This document shows, piece by piece, positions 1 through 9,092 of a DNA stretch of 64,000 bases. Below the pieces are notes generated by a model, which saw nothing but the letters and a program-made list of their open reading frames with translations, searched no databases and was not told the DNA's origin. Positions within the stretch are counted from its first letter, which is position 1, and each line of letters opens with the position of its first letter. The position numbers were made by a program, and so were the translations under genes. The stretch is from Nitrospira sp. (lineage in GTDB: Bacteria > Nitrospirota > Nitrospiria > Nitrospirales > UBA8639), in assembly GCA_024760505.1 (NCBI GenBank), contig CP058931.1:2118001-2182000 (forward strand), in the 5' to 3' direction.

Positions 1-4
1 TACG

Positions 5-2335
5 ATGACTGAGCATGCCCGTGTCCTTGAGGAACGCGATCAGCGTTTTGGCAACCTGTATGCCCGACTGCTGGAGAAAGAGGAAGAATTACGTCGCATG
101 CATTCATCCTTACTTTGGCGGAACATCAGTAAGATAAGGAACCTGCGGGAACGCCTTTGTCCAGAGGGTTCGTGGCGTGGAAGGGTTTGTGCAAGTCTTG
201 TGCATTGGTTGAAGGGCTCAGGTCGTCCTGTGACTGAAAGTCGGCAATCCCCCGGTGGGTCGCTTGATCGAGTTCTAACGAGTGCAAAATCCCTATTGCC
301 CGTTTCCCCTCACCGAAAACATCAATTGGTGTCATTTGTCTTTGGACGGTTCGGATCTTTCTTTCAACAGACGGAAAGTTATCGGCGGTGGAAAGACAGG
401 CAATTGCCTGTCCTTCATGAATCTGGAAATCCGCATTTCTCTCCTCAGAATCCTCCTCGTCAGCCGGTTTCTCTCATTCAGCTTGAACCGGGTGGGATGA
501 CCACGCTCATTCAGTCCTTCAACTTCACCGAAGTGGAGCAGCCCTTGGTGTCTATCGTGATCCCTGTCTACAATCACCTGGAATACACCGTCTGTTGTTT
601 GGCTTCGATTTTGAGTCATGTGCCTCAGTGTAGCTTTGAGGTGATTATCGTTGACGATGGGTCTCAGGATGAGACCCCAAATATTCTCCCGGAAGTTCAG
701 AACATTCGTTATTGCAGGAATGAGACAAATATTGGATTTCTCCATTCTTGCAATAGGGGTGCAACATTGGCTCGCGGCCAATATCTGTTGTTTCTGAATA
801 ATGACACGCAGGTGCTTGAGGGATGGCTTGATGAATTGGTGAGCACCTTTCAAGAACAATCAGAAGTTGGCCTTGTGGGTTCAAAATTGCTGTATCCCAA
901 TGGTGTGCTCCAGGAGGCTGGGGCCATTATTAAACCGGATGGCTCAGCGGAACTGGTGGGGTTGAATGGGGATCCGAACAGGCCTGAATATAATGTGGTG
1001 CGGGAGGTCGATTATTGCTCCGGGGCCTGCTTGCTCATCAAGGCTGAGTTATTTAAGACCTTGGGGGGATTTGATGACATCTATGCACCCAGTTATTGCG
1101 AAGATTCGGATTTAGCCTTCCGTGTGAGAAAGTTGGGGAAGCGGGTTTTCTATCAACCGCGTTCCGTGGTGGTTCACCATCTCAGCGTCAGCACCAATGA
1201 TTCCAGGCACGCGAAGATGCCTCTCATTGCGAAAAATAGTCGGATTTTCATGGAACGATGGAGCGATGAGCTAAAAAAGCTTCATGAGGTTCGTGCGATC
1301 GCGTTTTTTCTTCCACAATATCACCCCATTCCTGAAAATGATCGGTGGTGGGGCAAAGGTTTTACGGAATGGACAAATGTGACGAAAGCGCGACCGAATT
1401 TCCAAGGTCATTATCAACCTCATCTCCCGGCGGATTTGGGATTTTATGACTTACGTATGCCTGAGGTACGAGAAGAGCAGGCGCGGTTGGCTCGCCAGTA
1501 TGGCATTTCGGCCTTCTGCTATTACTATTATTGGTTTGCCGGAAAGAAACTGCTGAATCGTCCCCTTGACGAAGTGCTGCAATCCGGTTCCCCAGACTTT
1601 CCGTTTTGCCTCTGTTGGGCCAATGAGAACTGGACGAGACGATGGGACGGGTGTGAGGAAGATATCCTCATCGCACAGAGTCATACCCAGGCGGATCATG
1701 CGGGTTTTATTGCGGAGATTGCCCCCGCGCTACTGGATCCACGGTATGTCAGAATACATGGAAAGCCTTTGGTGATTGTGTATCGCCTCGGCCAGTTTCC
1801 GGAACCGAAACGGACTGCGGATTTGTGGCGGGAATACTGTGTGAACGCGGGGATTGGAGAAATTTACTTAGCTTATGTTCAATGCTTTGATCGAATGCCG
1901 ATGGGAGACGATCCAAGTCTCTATGGGTTTGATGCTGCTATTGAATTTCCCCCTCATCGGTATCCGGTTCAAGCTGAGCTCTCACAACCCTTGATTAATC
2001 CTGAGTATCAGGGCGTGTTATTTGATTATGTCCAGACATCCGAAAACTTTATACGAAGAGCTTGGCCATCCTACAAACTCTTTAAAGGCGTGATGCCTTC
2101 GTGGGACAATACTGCTCGCCGGCAGGATGTCTCTCATGTCTTTGTGGGTGCAACTCCCGAACGATACGAATACTGGTTGCGACAGGTCGTTGAACAAACA
2201 CGGCGGTTCCATTTTGGCGATGAACGAGTGGTCTTTATTAACGCGTGGAATGAATGGGCCGAAGGGAACCACTTAGAGCCTGATCGGGAATTTGGTCATC
2301 AATATCTGGTGGCTACCAAAAACGGCCTGGGATAA
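5..2335 (+). CDS. Glycosyltransferase family 2 fused to a WbsX-type domain (5' end may be cut)
   Basis: The protein has three parts. A charged, probably coiled-coil N-terminus covers about residues 1-50. A GT-A glycosyltransferase family 2 domain covers about 180-400, with the opening strand PLVSIVIPVYN, the acidic VDDGS and the NND triplet near 265. The C-terminal part, from about 430, starts RAIAFFLPQYHPIPEND and contains WWGKGFTEWTNV, NENWTRRWDG and NAWNEWAEGNHLEPD, the signature blocks of WbsX/GH99-like proteins of O-antigen loci. GT2 domains transfer sugars from nucleotide donors; the WbsX part is presumed glycan-active, but its exact reaction is not known to me. The ATG at position 5 is the first in the window and the frame is open to the left edge, so the true start may lie outside. 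It probably acts at the cytoplasmic face during surface-glycan assembly. Confidence 0.85.
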   Translation: MTEHARVLEERDQRFGNLYARLLEKEEELRRMHSSLLWRNISKIRNLRERLCPEGSWRGRVCASLVHWLKGSGRPVTESRQSPGGSLDRVLTSAKSLLPVSPHRKHQLVSFVFGRFGSFFQQTESYRRWKDRQLPVLHESGNPHFSPQNPPRQPVSLIQLEPGGMTTLIQSFNFTEVEQPLVSIVIPVYNHLEYTVCCLASILSHVPQCSFEVIIVDDGSQDETPNILPEVQNIRYCRNETNIGFLHSCNRGATLARGQYLLFLNNDTQVLEGWLDELVSTFQEQSEVGLVGSKLLYPNGVLQEAGAIIKPDGSAELVGLNGDPNRPEYNVVREVDYCSGACLLIKAELFKTLGGFDDIYAPSYCEDSDLAFRVRKLGKRVFYQPRSVVVHHLSVSTNDSRHAKMPLIAKNSRIFMERWSDELKKLHEVRAIAFFLPQYHPIPENDRWWGKGFTEWTNVTKARPNFQGHYQPHLPADLGFYDLRMPEVREEQARLARQYGISAFCYYYYWFAGKKLLNRPLDEVLQSGSPDFPFCLCWANENWTRRWDGCEEDILIAQSHTQADHAGFIAEIAPALLDPRYVRIHGKPLVIVYRLGQFPEPKRTADLWREYCVNAGIGEIYLAYVQCFDRMPMGDDPSLYGFDAAIEFPPHRYPVQAELSQPLINPEYQGVLFDYVQTSENFIRRAWPSYKLFKGVMPSWDNTARRQDVSHVFVGATPERYEYWLRQVVEQTRRFHFGDERVVFINAWNEWAEGNHLEPDREFGHQYLVATKNGLG

Positions 2336-2361
2336 CCGACGGTTCTCAATTTTCTGTAAAA

Positions 2362-3222
2362 ATGATTATGTTTACGTGGTTCAATGGAAAACATGATTTC
2401 CTTCAATATGTGACTCAGATTAAATCGTATCAACTCGAGGCCGAGCGCTATCTTTCTTCGCAAAATGAGGTTTCCGGGTATTGTGCCGCATGTCGGGGGG
2501 TAAGGAAATTCACGGTAAATGCTGGTGTCTATTTCGGACCTCTTCCCAATCTCCGGGAAGGGTTGGTCTGTGAGTGCGGGTTGGGAAACCGCAACCGCCT
2601 GGTCTATTCAGCCATTGCCTTGGAAGCAGAAAATTATGGTGATGTGCAGATGGCTATATTGGAGAGAACCTCTGTGTTGTTTCAACGTCTTCAGGAAATC
2701 TATCCAGGGATTATCGGATCTGAATATATCGGAAAGGATGTCCAGGGTGGAACTATGCATACGGTGGGCGGAATCCCCGTACGACACGAGTCCATTACGG
2801 GGTTGTCATTTTCATCATGTTCGCTTGATGTCATTGTGCATAATGACGTGCTTGAGCATGTGTTTGACTATAAAAAAGCCTTGGAAGAACTTTATCGGGT
2901 TCTGAGGAAGGGCGGAACTCTCATTTTTACCTGTCCCTTTTTCTTCAGGCTTGACCGGGAGATTCAAAAGGCCCGGATCCTGGCTGATGGATCTCTCGAG
3001 TTGTTGATGGAGCCTGAATACCATGGTGATCCGATTAACCCTCAGGGGGCGTTGACGTTTTATCACTATGGCTGGGGATTGTTGGATGATTTAATCCAGT
3101 GCGGTTTTCGCGATGTCCGTGTCGGTGTCAATTACGATGTATTTTCTGGATTGGTCTCGAATAATCATCCCGAGTATGAATATGGCAATATGCTTCCCAT
3201 TATTATTCGTGCCGTGAAGTAG
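2362..3222 (+). CDS. Class I SAM-dependent methyltransferase of the glycan locus
   Basis: This 286-residue protein carries the core of a class I methyltransferase. SLDVIVHNDVLEHVFDYKKA (about 152-171) is motif II with the usual LEHV, followed by LYRVLRKGGTLIFTCPF (motif III). The N-terminal part has two cysteine pairs (CAAC and CECG, near 40-75) that could form a small zinc-binding knuckle, a feature I recall from sugar methyltransferases in polysaccharide loci. It lies 26 bp after the GT2/WbsX gene and 36 bp before a dioxygenase-like gene, so co-transcription is likely. The acceptor is probably a sugar hydroxyl or a lipid-linked glycan, but the sequence does not say which. Confidence 0.8.
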   Translation: MIMFTWFNGKHDFLQYVTQIKSYQLEAERYLSSQNEVSGYCAACRGVRKFTVNAGVYFGPLPNLREGLVCECGLGNRNRLVYSAIALEAENYGDVQMAILERTSVLFQRLQEIYPGIIGSEYIGKDVQGGTMHTVGGIPVRHESITGLSFSSCSLDVIVHNDVLEHVFDYKKALEELYRVLRKGGTLIFTCPFFFRLDREIQKARILADGSLELLMEPEYHGDPINPQGALTFYHYGWGLLDDLIQCGFRDVRVGVNYDVFSGLVSNNHPEYEYGNMLPIIIRAVK

Positions 3223-3258
3223 TGGCTTTCCGAACTGACAGATTGTGATGGGTGACTG

Positions 3259-4248
3259 ATGAGTCTTCCGGGATGGCAAAGGTTTCATCATTCCTTCAGG
3301 AGAATCCTGCGTATGGTCAATTTATCTGAACAACCGGAAAGCGCGAGAGGTGAGATGGGGGCCTTGTGGCTGGATCTGCCTGATGCGGAGCAGGAGGCTG
3401 TATCACGAGCCGCTCGGTATCCTTCGCACTATCCCAGGATGGCCAAGGAGATGATCACCGAGGGATTTACCATTTTAAAGGGGGTGATTGAGCCCGGTCT
3501 TTGCGATGCGGTGGTCAGTGATTATCAACGATACCTTGAAACCAATAAGGGATATGCTGATCAGTACATCGATGCCAAGGGGCGCCATCACAGACTGGTA
3601 AATTTCCATATGTCCTCCGAGAATGCCATGAAAATCGGATGTCACGATGAAATTATGAGGGCGTTAGATTATCTCTTCGGGTATAAAGCCGGCATTTATA
3701 CGTCGTTAACCTTTGAATATGGCACCGAGCAGCCCATCCATCGTGATGCCCCTTTTTTTCATACCTTTCCTGTCAACTATTTTGTTGGCGCCTGGTGTGC
3801 TCTGGAAGACATAGAGCCCGATGCCGGTCCATTGATGTATGTGCCTGGAGGTCATCGATTTCCCTGTGATCAGCATGCGATCTATAAACGGGTTCGTAAT
3901 GAAAACCCTGGTCAGCCGGATGACTGGTTGGTGCGCCATGCTCTCGAAGCCTATTATGGGGAAGTGATGACCCGATCAGGAGCCATCGGAGCAACGAAGC
4001 AGGCTGCGTTGCAAAAGGGCGATGTCGCCATTTGGCATCCTCAACTGCCTCACGGTGGTGCCCCTGCCGTCAATCCACAGAGGACCCGGCGAAGCGTGGT
4101 ATTTCATTGCGCACCGGAGACGTTGCAGGTCTATCAGCACGATGTCTTTTTTCAGTTTGAGGATCCAGGGTTTCCTCCACCACGTTATGCCTTCGGATCC
4201 TATCAGGGCCGGAATTATGCTCTCGCAGGGGAAACGGCATTTCAATAG
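3259..4248 (+). CDS. Phytanoyl-CoA dioxygenase (PhyH)-family Fe(II)/2-oxoglutarate oxygenase
   Basis: The 329-residue protein shows the facial triad of PhyH-type oxygenases: HRD (His161, Asp163) on one strand and His265 in LPHGGAPAVNPQRTRRS, with a following Arg as the likely 2-oxoglutarate contact. GPLMYVPGGHRFP before the distal His is typical of the family. These enzymes hydroxylate or otherwise oxidise small molecules using O2 and 2-oxoglutarate. A sugar or lipid intermediate of the surrounding glycan pathway is an inference from position. ATG 3259 and ATG 3313 are both possible starts; the extra N-terminus is not conserved-looking. A second, distant PhyH protein is encoded at 11134-11937. 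Confidence 0.8.
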   Translation: MSLPGWQRFHHSFRRILRMVNLSEQPESARGEMGALWLDLPDAEQEAVSRAARYPSHYPRMAKEMITEGFTILKGVIEPGLCDAVVSDYQRYLETNKGYADQYIDAKGRHHRLVNFHMSSENAMKIGCHDEIMRALDYLFGYKAGIYTSLTFEYGTEQPIHRDAPFFHTFPVNYFVGAWCALEDIEPDAGPLMYVPGGHRFPCDQHAIYKRVRNENPGQPDDWLVRHALEAYYGEVMTRSGAIGATKQAALQKGDVAIWHPQLPHGGAPAVNPQRTRRSVVFHCAPETLQVYQHDVFFQFEDPGFPPPRYAFGSYQGRNYALAGETAFQ

Positions 4249-4453
4249 CCGTTGGCCGCTATTGAACGCTAACGATGAGTATGTCGTAATACAGTAGAAT
4301 AATATTTTCTCTCCTTCATGATTGTGAATGAACGGAAGGATTGGAGGTGGGTTTCTCTTCATGCTTTCCTTTGTTCATTTCAGTAGATCCTTCCGGATGC
4401 AACGGGAGGAATAGGTGTTCAGGACACATATGAAAAAGGTTGTAGGCTAATCA

Positions 4454-5824
4454 ATGGGTACTTTTGTGGATTTTGTGGGCGTGGCAAAACAGGCTGTTCG
4501 TCATCATGGAGGAATCACCATGGTATTTCGACGTCTGTGGCAGGTGTTAGCCTTTGAAGGATTTCCCGGGCTGAAGAAAAAAGTAAGGCAATTGCTGGCT
4601 AATCGAAAGGCCTTCGCGTCCAGTGACGAGTCAGATGGAATGATCCGATTAGAGACAGCCCCCAATATTGAAAAAAAATCCAGTTCCCCGAGGGCTGTCC
4701 TGTCCCCTGGCGCCCTTCTACTGGGCCATCCCTATGAGGTGCTTGGTATGGGGGAGCATGTCCGATTGTCTGCCGCGGCATGTTCAGCGGCGGAAGTCCC
4801 ATTCGGTATTCGAAATGTTCAGGGAGAGTATGGCATCCATTTGGCCGACATCCACCAGGATTTCCCTTTCATGGATAAGATTTCCAGAGCTGGAGCCTAT
4901 CGGGCCAATGTATTTCACATCAATGCGGATGAGATGGGAAATGCTCAAATTCACCTGGGCAAGGACCTTTTTGCGGATCGGTACAATATTGGGTATTGGG
5001 CATGGGAGTTAAGCCATTTTCCCGATGCGTGGTGTCCATCGCTTCAATTGGTGGATGAAGTCTGGGCCCCGTCACGATTTATTGAACAGGCCATTGCCGA
5101 TAAAACCTCTTCCCCGGTCATCAGGATGCCCTTGGCCGTGGAATTTCCAGAGCCCAACGGCGTGCGCAGGGAAGCTTTTGGTTTACCTGAGGATCGTTTT
5201 CTTTTCCTTTTCTTTTTCGATTTTACCTCCTATGTGCATCGAAAAAATCCGCATGCGGTCATTCGGGCTTTTTTGCAGGCGTTTCCCGATCTTTCGGATA
5301 CGCGAGTCGGATTGGTTATTAAGATGAATGGCATGGGCTTGCGTCCGAAGGAATACCAGGCGTTTCTTGAATCCATTGATTGTGAGGATCCTCGAATCAT
5401 CCTGATGGATAAGGTGTTGACTGACCGGGAAACCAAGTCCCTGGTGAAGCTGTGTGATTGTTTTTTGTCCCTGCATCGGTCGGAAGGCTTTGGCCGGGGG
5501 CTGGCGGAAGCCATGTATCTCGGGAAGCCGGTGATTGCGACCGGATATTCGGGAAATCTTGATTTTACCAACGCCCACAATTCGTGCCTCGTCGATTATC
5601 GGCTTATTCCAGTCGGGGACCAGGAGTATCCGTTCGCCAAGGGGCAGAAATGGGCAGACCCTGATATTGAGCATGCGGTGTGGTTTATGAAGCGAGTCGT
5701 CACTGAGCCGCATTATGCGCAAACAATAGGTCAACATGCGGCGGACTTTATCAAAACCTATCATAGTCCATTGGCCGTGGGAACCAAATATCGAGCTCGG
5801 CTTGCCGCCTTGAAGATCGTGTAA
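4454..5824 (+). CDS. GT4-type glycosyltransferase, tandem copy A
   Basis: The 456-residue protein is a GT-B glycosyltransferase of the family 1/4 type. The C-terminal half holds the donor-binding region LSLHRSEGFGRGLAEAMYLGKPVIATGYSGN, where the E-x7-E spacing (SEGFGRGLAE) is the hallmark of GT4 retaining enzymes. The N-terminal acceptor domain starts near GALLLGHPYEVLGMGEHVRLS. It is followed 147 bp later by a paralogue of 480 residues. The two share an identical DNA stretch of about 744 bp in the donor domain, while their first halves clearly differ, suggesting different acceptors and one donor sugar. Both genes begin with the same MGTF start and related leaders. Confidence 0.85.
   Translation: MGTFVDFVGVAKQAVRHHGGITMVFRRLWQVLAFEGFPGLKKKVRQLLANRKAFASSDESDGMIRLETAPNIEKKSSSPRAVLSPGALLLGHPYEVLGMGEHVRLSAAACSAAEVPFGIRNVQGEYGIHLADIHQDFPFMDKISRAGAYRANVFHINADEMGNAQIHLGKDLFADRYNIGYWAWELSHFPDAWCPSLQLVDEVWAPSRFIEQAIADKTSSPVIRMPLAVEFPEPNGVRREAFGLPEDRFLFLFFFDFTSYVHRKNPHAVIRAFLQAFPDLSDTRVGLVIKMNGMGLRPKEYQAFLESIDCEDPRIILMDKVLTDRETKSLVKLCDCFLSLHRSEGFGRGLAEAMYLGKPVIATGYSGNLDFTNAHNSCLVDYRLIPVGDQEYPFAKGQKWADPDIEHAVWFMKRVVTEPHYAQTIGQHAADFIKTYHSPLAVGTKYRARLAALKIV
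5015..5758 (+). repeat. Identical 744-bp tract, first copy (mate at 6596-7339)
   Basis: Read line by line against the mate 1581 bp downstream, this stretch shows no base difference. Flanking bases diverge at once: c5014 versus t6595 on the left, t5759 versus c7340 on the right. It covers the donor-binding half of the two GT4 genes. Sharp edges inside older, divergent paralogues point to recent gene conversion rather than a recent duplication of the whole gene. Confidence 0.9.
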
Positions 5825-5971
5825 CGAGTCTCGAAGGAGTATAGATCATTTTTTATCTTGTGTTGTCCGTTCGATAAACTTTTCTCAATGGAGGTTTCTC
5901 CCCTACAAGAATCGAGAAAATTTACAGGCCATAACGTTGAGAGTGACATGGCCATAGTCCGGGTATAATCA

Positions 5972-7414
5972 ATGGGAACTTTCCTTAAATTTGTTGGTAT
6001 GACGAAACAGACTGTCCGTTCCCATGGCGGGGTCACGATAGTTTTGCGGAGTATATGGCAGATCCTTGTGTTCGAAGGATTCCGCGGTCTGAAGCGACGA
6101 CTCATACCTGTGATGGGAAGTTGGATCGCATCCTTCGATATACATCGTGTGGGGCAAGGAGTCAGATCTAAAGGGGCAATTGTTGGGGAGAGGACGTCGC
6201 CCTGGCATGCGGCCATCGGGGTAAGGCCTTCAATAGAGGCAATCGAGTCGGGAAATGGCCTTGGATCCATTAGACCAGTGGTCTCGCCCGGCGTTTTATT
6301 AATCGGGCATCCCTATGGGGTACTTGGTATAGGTGAAAATATACGGCTGTCTGCGGCAGCATGTTCGGCGGCACAAGTCCCATTTGGTATTCGAAGTGTT
6401 TATGGAGAGCATGGGGTTCACATTGCCGAGGTCCATAAGGATTTCCTTTTTATGGATAAGATTTCCAGAGCTGGAGCTTATCGGACTAATGTATTTCATC
6501 TGAATGCAGATGAGATGGAGAATGCTCGAAAGCTCCTGGGCAAGAATCTATTTGCGGATCGGTATAATATTGGATATTGGTCGTGGGAATTAAGTCATTT
6601 TCCCGATGCGTGGTGTCCATCGCTTCAATTGGTGGATGAAGTCTGGGCCCCGTCACGATTTATTGAACAGGCCATTGCCGATAAAACCTCTTCCCCGGTC
6701 ATCAGGATGCCCTTGGCCGTGGAATTTCCAGAGCCCAACGGCGTGCGCAGGGAAGCTTTTGGTTTACCTGAGGATCGTTTTCTTTTCCTTTTCTTTTTCG
6801 ATTTTACCTCCTATGTGCATCGAAAAAATCCGCATGCGGTCATTCGGGCTTTTTTGCAGGCGTTTCCCGATCTTTCGGATACGCGAGTCGGATTGGTTAT
6901 TAAGATGAATGGCATGGGCTTGCGTCCGAAGGAATACCAGGCGTTTCTTGAATCCATTGATTGTGAGGATCCTCGAATCATCCTGATGGATAAGGTGTTG
7001 ACTGACCGGGAAACCAAGTCCCTGGTGAAGCTGTGTGATTGTTTTTTGTCCCTGCATCGGTCGGAAGGCTTTGGCCGGGGGCTGGCGGAAGCCATGTATC
7101 TCGGGAAGCCGGTGATTGCGACCGGATATTCGGGAAATCTTGATTTTACCAACGCCCACAATTCGTGCCTCGTCGATTATCGGCTTATTCCAGTCGGGGA
7201 CCAGGAGTATCCGTTCGCCAAGGGGCAGAAATGGGCAGACCCTGATATTGAGCATGCGGTGTGGTTTATGAAGCGAGTCGTCACTGAGCCGCATTATGCG
7301 CAAACAATAGGTCAACATGCGGCGGACTTTATCAAAACCCATCATAGCTCACAGGCGGTGGGGACCAAATATCGAGGTCGACTTGAGGCTTTAAACCTGC
7401 TAGATGAACTGTGA
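5972..7414 (+). CDS. GT4-type glycosyltransferase, tandem copy B
   Basis: This 480-residue paralogue of the preceding gene has the same GT4 donor domain, including the E-x7-E element in RSEGFGRGLAEAMYLG. Its N-terminal half differs by many substitutions, and an insertion of about 20 residues near position 55-85 makes it longer than copy A. The last 25 residues also differ (HHSSQAVGTKYRGRLEALNL versus YHSPLAVGTKYRARLAALKI). Acting next to copy A it could add the same sugar to a different acceptor; that is inference. The stop codon lies at the base of a perfect stem-loop (7412-7436). Confidence 0.85.
   Translation: MGTFLKFVGMTKQTVRSHGGVTIVLRSIWQILVFEGFRGLKRRLIPVMGSWIASFDIHRVGQGVRSKGAIVGERTSPWHAAIGVRPSIEAIESGNGLGSIRPVVSPGVLLIGHPYGVLGIGENIRLSAAACSAAQVPFGIRSVYGEHGVHIAEVHKDFLFMDKISRAGAYRTNVFHLNADEMENARKLLGKNLFADRYNIGYWSWELSHFPDAWCPSLQLVDEVWAPSRFIEQAIADKTSSPVIRMPLAVEFPEPNGVRREAFGLPEDRFLFLFFFDFTSYVHRKNPHAVIRAFLQAFPDLSDTRVGLVIKMNGMGLRPKEYQAFLESIDCEDPRIILMDKVLTDRETKSLVKLCDCFLSLHRSEGFGRGLAEAMYLGKPVIATGYSGNLDFTNAHNSCLVDYRLIPVGDQEYPFAKGQKWADPDIEHAVWFMKRVVTEPHYAQTIGQHAADFIKTHHSSQAVGTKYRGRLEALNLLDEL
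6596..7339 (+). repeat. Identical 744-bp tract, second copy (mate at 5015-5758)
   Basis: This is the second copy of the tract described at 5015-5758, in direct orientation with an offset of 1581 bp. It is large enough to support RecA-dependent recombination, which could delete or duplicate one glycosyltransferase unit. Confidence 0.9.
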
Positions 7415-7436
7415 AGGAGAAGACCCTTCTCCTTCA
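7412..7436 (+). terminator. Perfect stem-loop at the end of GT4 copy B
   Basis: The arms TGAAGGAGAAG and CTTCTCCTTCA pair over 11 bp around a 3-base ACC loop. The left arm starts at the stop codon of the GT4 gene. No T-run follows, so it may be a weak or factor-assisted terminator, or a 3'-end stabilising hairpin, rather than a classical intrinsic terminator. Confidence 0.45.
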
Positions 7437-7523
7437 TAGAGTGAATGGATTGTGATAGCCACGGTACCTCATTGGCGCCGTGAAAGGACTGTGAATGATG
7501 TGTGACCCAGGGATGACACAGGA

Positions 7524-8306
7524 ATGAAGCCTGATCTGAGAGAAGTGGAAATGGTCTTTGATTTATTTGTCCCTCCCGTCGGGGGTGGGGGAGGCTATCC
7601 CGTCCGGAAGTCCCGTAATGTTCGGGATGGCTATGCCAGAGGATGGGGATTGCAATGCGGCCAATTGCGCGAGTCGGTGCGTAAGGATGCGTTATATCAA
7701 GAGGCATACAGACTGGCTTCTGGCCGGACTGTGGTATCTGAAGACAACCGGATGAATATTTTTCTGATCCTGAAATATTTTCTTCCTTATATTCCCTTTG
7801 GCCACGTTGTCGAATTTGGATCGTATAAAGGTGGGAATGCGCTGTTTATGGCCTATGTGGTCGATCAACTGTATCCTGGCAGAAAAGTCTTTGCGCTGGA
7901 TACTTTTACGGGAATGCCGGCAACCGAATCGGCAATTGATGCCCACGGAGCAGGAGATTTTCAAGACGTCGATTTGCAGGAGTTGCGAGAATTTGCTGAT
8001 CGGGAGGGTTTGAGAAATGTTGAGTTTATCAAAGGGTTGTTCCAGGAAACCGGCCCCTCTGCCGTCGACAAGATTGGAAGCATTGTCTTGGCCCATATCG
8101 ACTGTGATATTTATTCCGCGGTGGCCTTTTCCTATGATCTCGTGAAGCCCTTCATGGTTCCAGGTGGGTATCTGGTGTTTGATGATGCGACCACCTCAAG
8201 CTGTTTAGGAGCGACTGAAGCGGTAGAAGAATTGGTGATTCGTCGCGACCGCATGCATAGTGAGCAAATTTTCCCGCAGTTTGTCTTTCGGTCTCATGGA
8301 GTTTGA
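7524..8306 (+). CDS. TylF/macrocin O-methyltransferase-family protein
   Basis: The 260-residue protein matches the TylF family of class I O-methyltransferases. VVEFGSYKGGNALFMA (about 92-107) is the SAM-binding motif I, KVFALDTFTGMP is the typical DTFxGMP block, and LAHIDCDIYSA followed by GGYLVFDDATT gives the acidic metal-site residues seen in TylF enzymes. Relatives methylate sugar hydroxyls in antibiotics and in surface glycans. The N-terminal 45 residues are less typical, so a start downstream of ATG 7524 is possible. It is the second of four methyltransferase genes in this cluster. Confidence 0.8.
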   Translation: MKPDLREVEMVFDLFVPPVGGGGGYPVRKSRNVRDGYARGWGLQCGQLRESVRKDALYQEAYRLASGRTVVSEDNRMNIFLILKYFLPYIPFGHVVEFGSYKGGNALFMAYVVDQLYPGRKVFALDTFTGMPATESAIDAHGAGDFQDVDLQELREFADREGLRNVEFIKGLFQETGPSAVDKIGSIVLAHIDCDIYSAVAFSYDLVKPFMVPGGYLVFDDATTSSCLGATEAVEELVIRRDRMHSEQIFPQFVFRSHGV

Positions 8307-8339
8307 TACCTAACCTTTCCATTATTCGTCAACGTAATT

Positions 8340-9077
8340 ATGAAAGAATGTAGCAAGTCGATTGCTCGGCGGTTATCCGAGCCAAATTTCATTAACCGGT
8401 TTTTCGTCGGGAAGGGTCTGGACATCGGTGGCCATCCCGATCCCTTGGGGTTATATCAGGAATTGTTCTGTCGGATGGAGGATGTGCGAACATGGGACCT
8501 GGTTGATGGCAACGCGCAGTTTCTTGAGGGGGTGCCGGATGAGACCTTCGACTTTGTGCATAGCAGTCATTGCCTGGAGCATTTGCATGATCCTGTCGTA
8601 GGACTCCGGAATTGGTTTAGAGTGTTGCGGCCAGGCGGCCATCTCGTCATAACCGTGCCGGATGAAGATTTATATGAACAGGGGCAGTTTCCGAGCACAT
8701 TTAATGCCGATCATAAATGGACGTTTACCATTTTCAAGACGCAGTCATGGAGTCGACAGTCCCTGAATGTTCTGGATTTGGTGCGTGACCTTGGTTCTGC
8801 TGCCGAGCCGGTCAAAATTGAACAGCTCATTTCGACGTATCGGTTTAATCTTCCCAGATACGACCAGACCTTGAGTTCGGTTGGAGAATGCGGGATCGAG
8901 ATTGTTATTCGCAAGCGTCCCATTGCGGAAGTGGTTGCAGGTGGGCGTTGGTGTCGGTCCTCAGACCAACCTCGAGACGAAGTGCGGATTCACCTGAACC
9001 AGTACCGTGACGATCTGCGAACGCTTAAACATTTCAACCGGGAAAAACCACCGTTTCACAATGACCAGCCGCTTTGA
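8340..9077 (+). CDS. Class I SAM-dependent methyltransferase
   Basis: In this 245-residue protein GKGLDIGGHPDP (about 24-35) is a degenerate SAM motif I. TFDFVHSSHCLEHLHDP and the following VLRPGGHLVITVPDEDLYEQ are motifs II and III of the Methyltransf_11 type. The block FPSTFNADHKWTFT is one I recall from methyltransferases of LPS and capsule clusters. It starts 33 bp after the TylF-like gene and ends 15 bp before hddA, which starts behind a strong GGAGGG site, so all three probably share a transcript. The acceptor is unknown. Confidence 0.8.
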   Translation: MKECSKSIARRLSEPNFINRFFVGKGLDIGGHPDPLGLYQELFCRMEDVRTWDLVDGNAQFLEGVPDETFDFVHSSHCLEHLHDPVVGLRNWFRVLRPGGHLVITVPDEDLYEQGQFPSTFNADHKWTFTIFKTQSWSRQSLNVLDLVRDLGSAAEPVKIEQLISTYRFNLPRYDQTLSSVGECGIEIVIRKRPIAEVVAGGRWCRSSDQPRDEVRIHLNQYRDDLRTLKHFNREKPPFHNDQPL

Positions 9078-9092
9078 TATCTGGAGGGTTCG

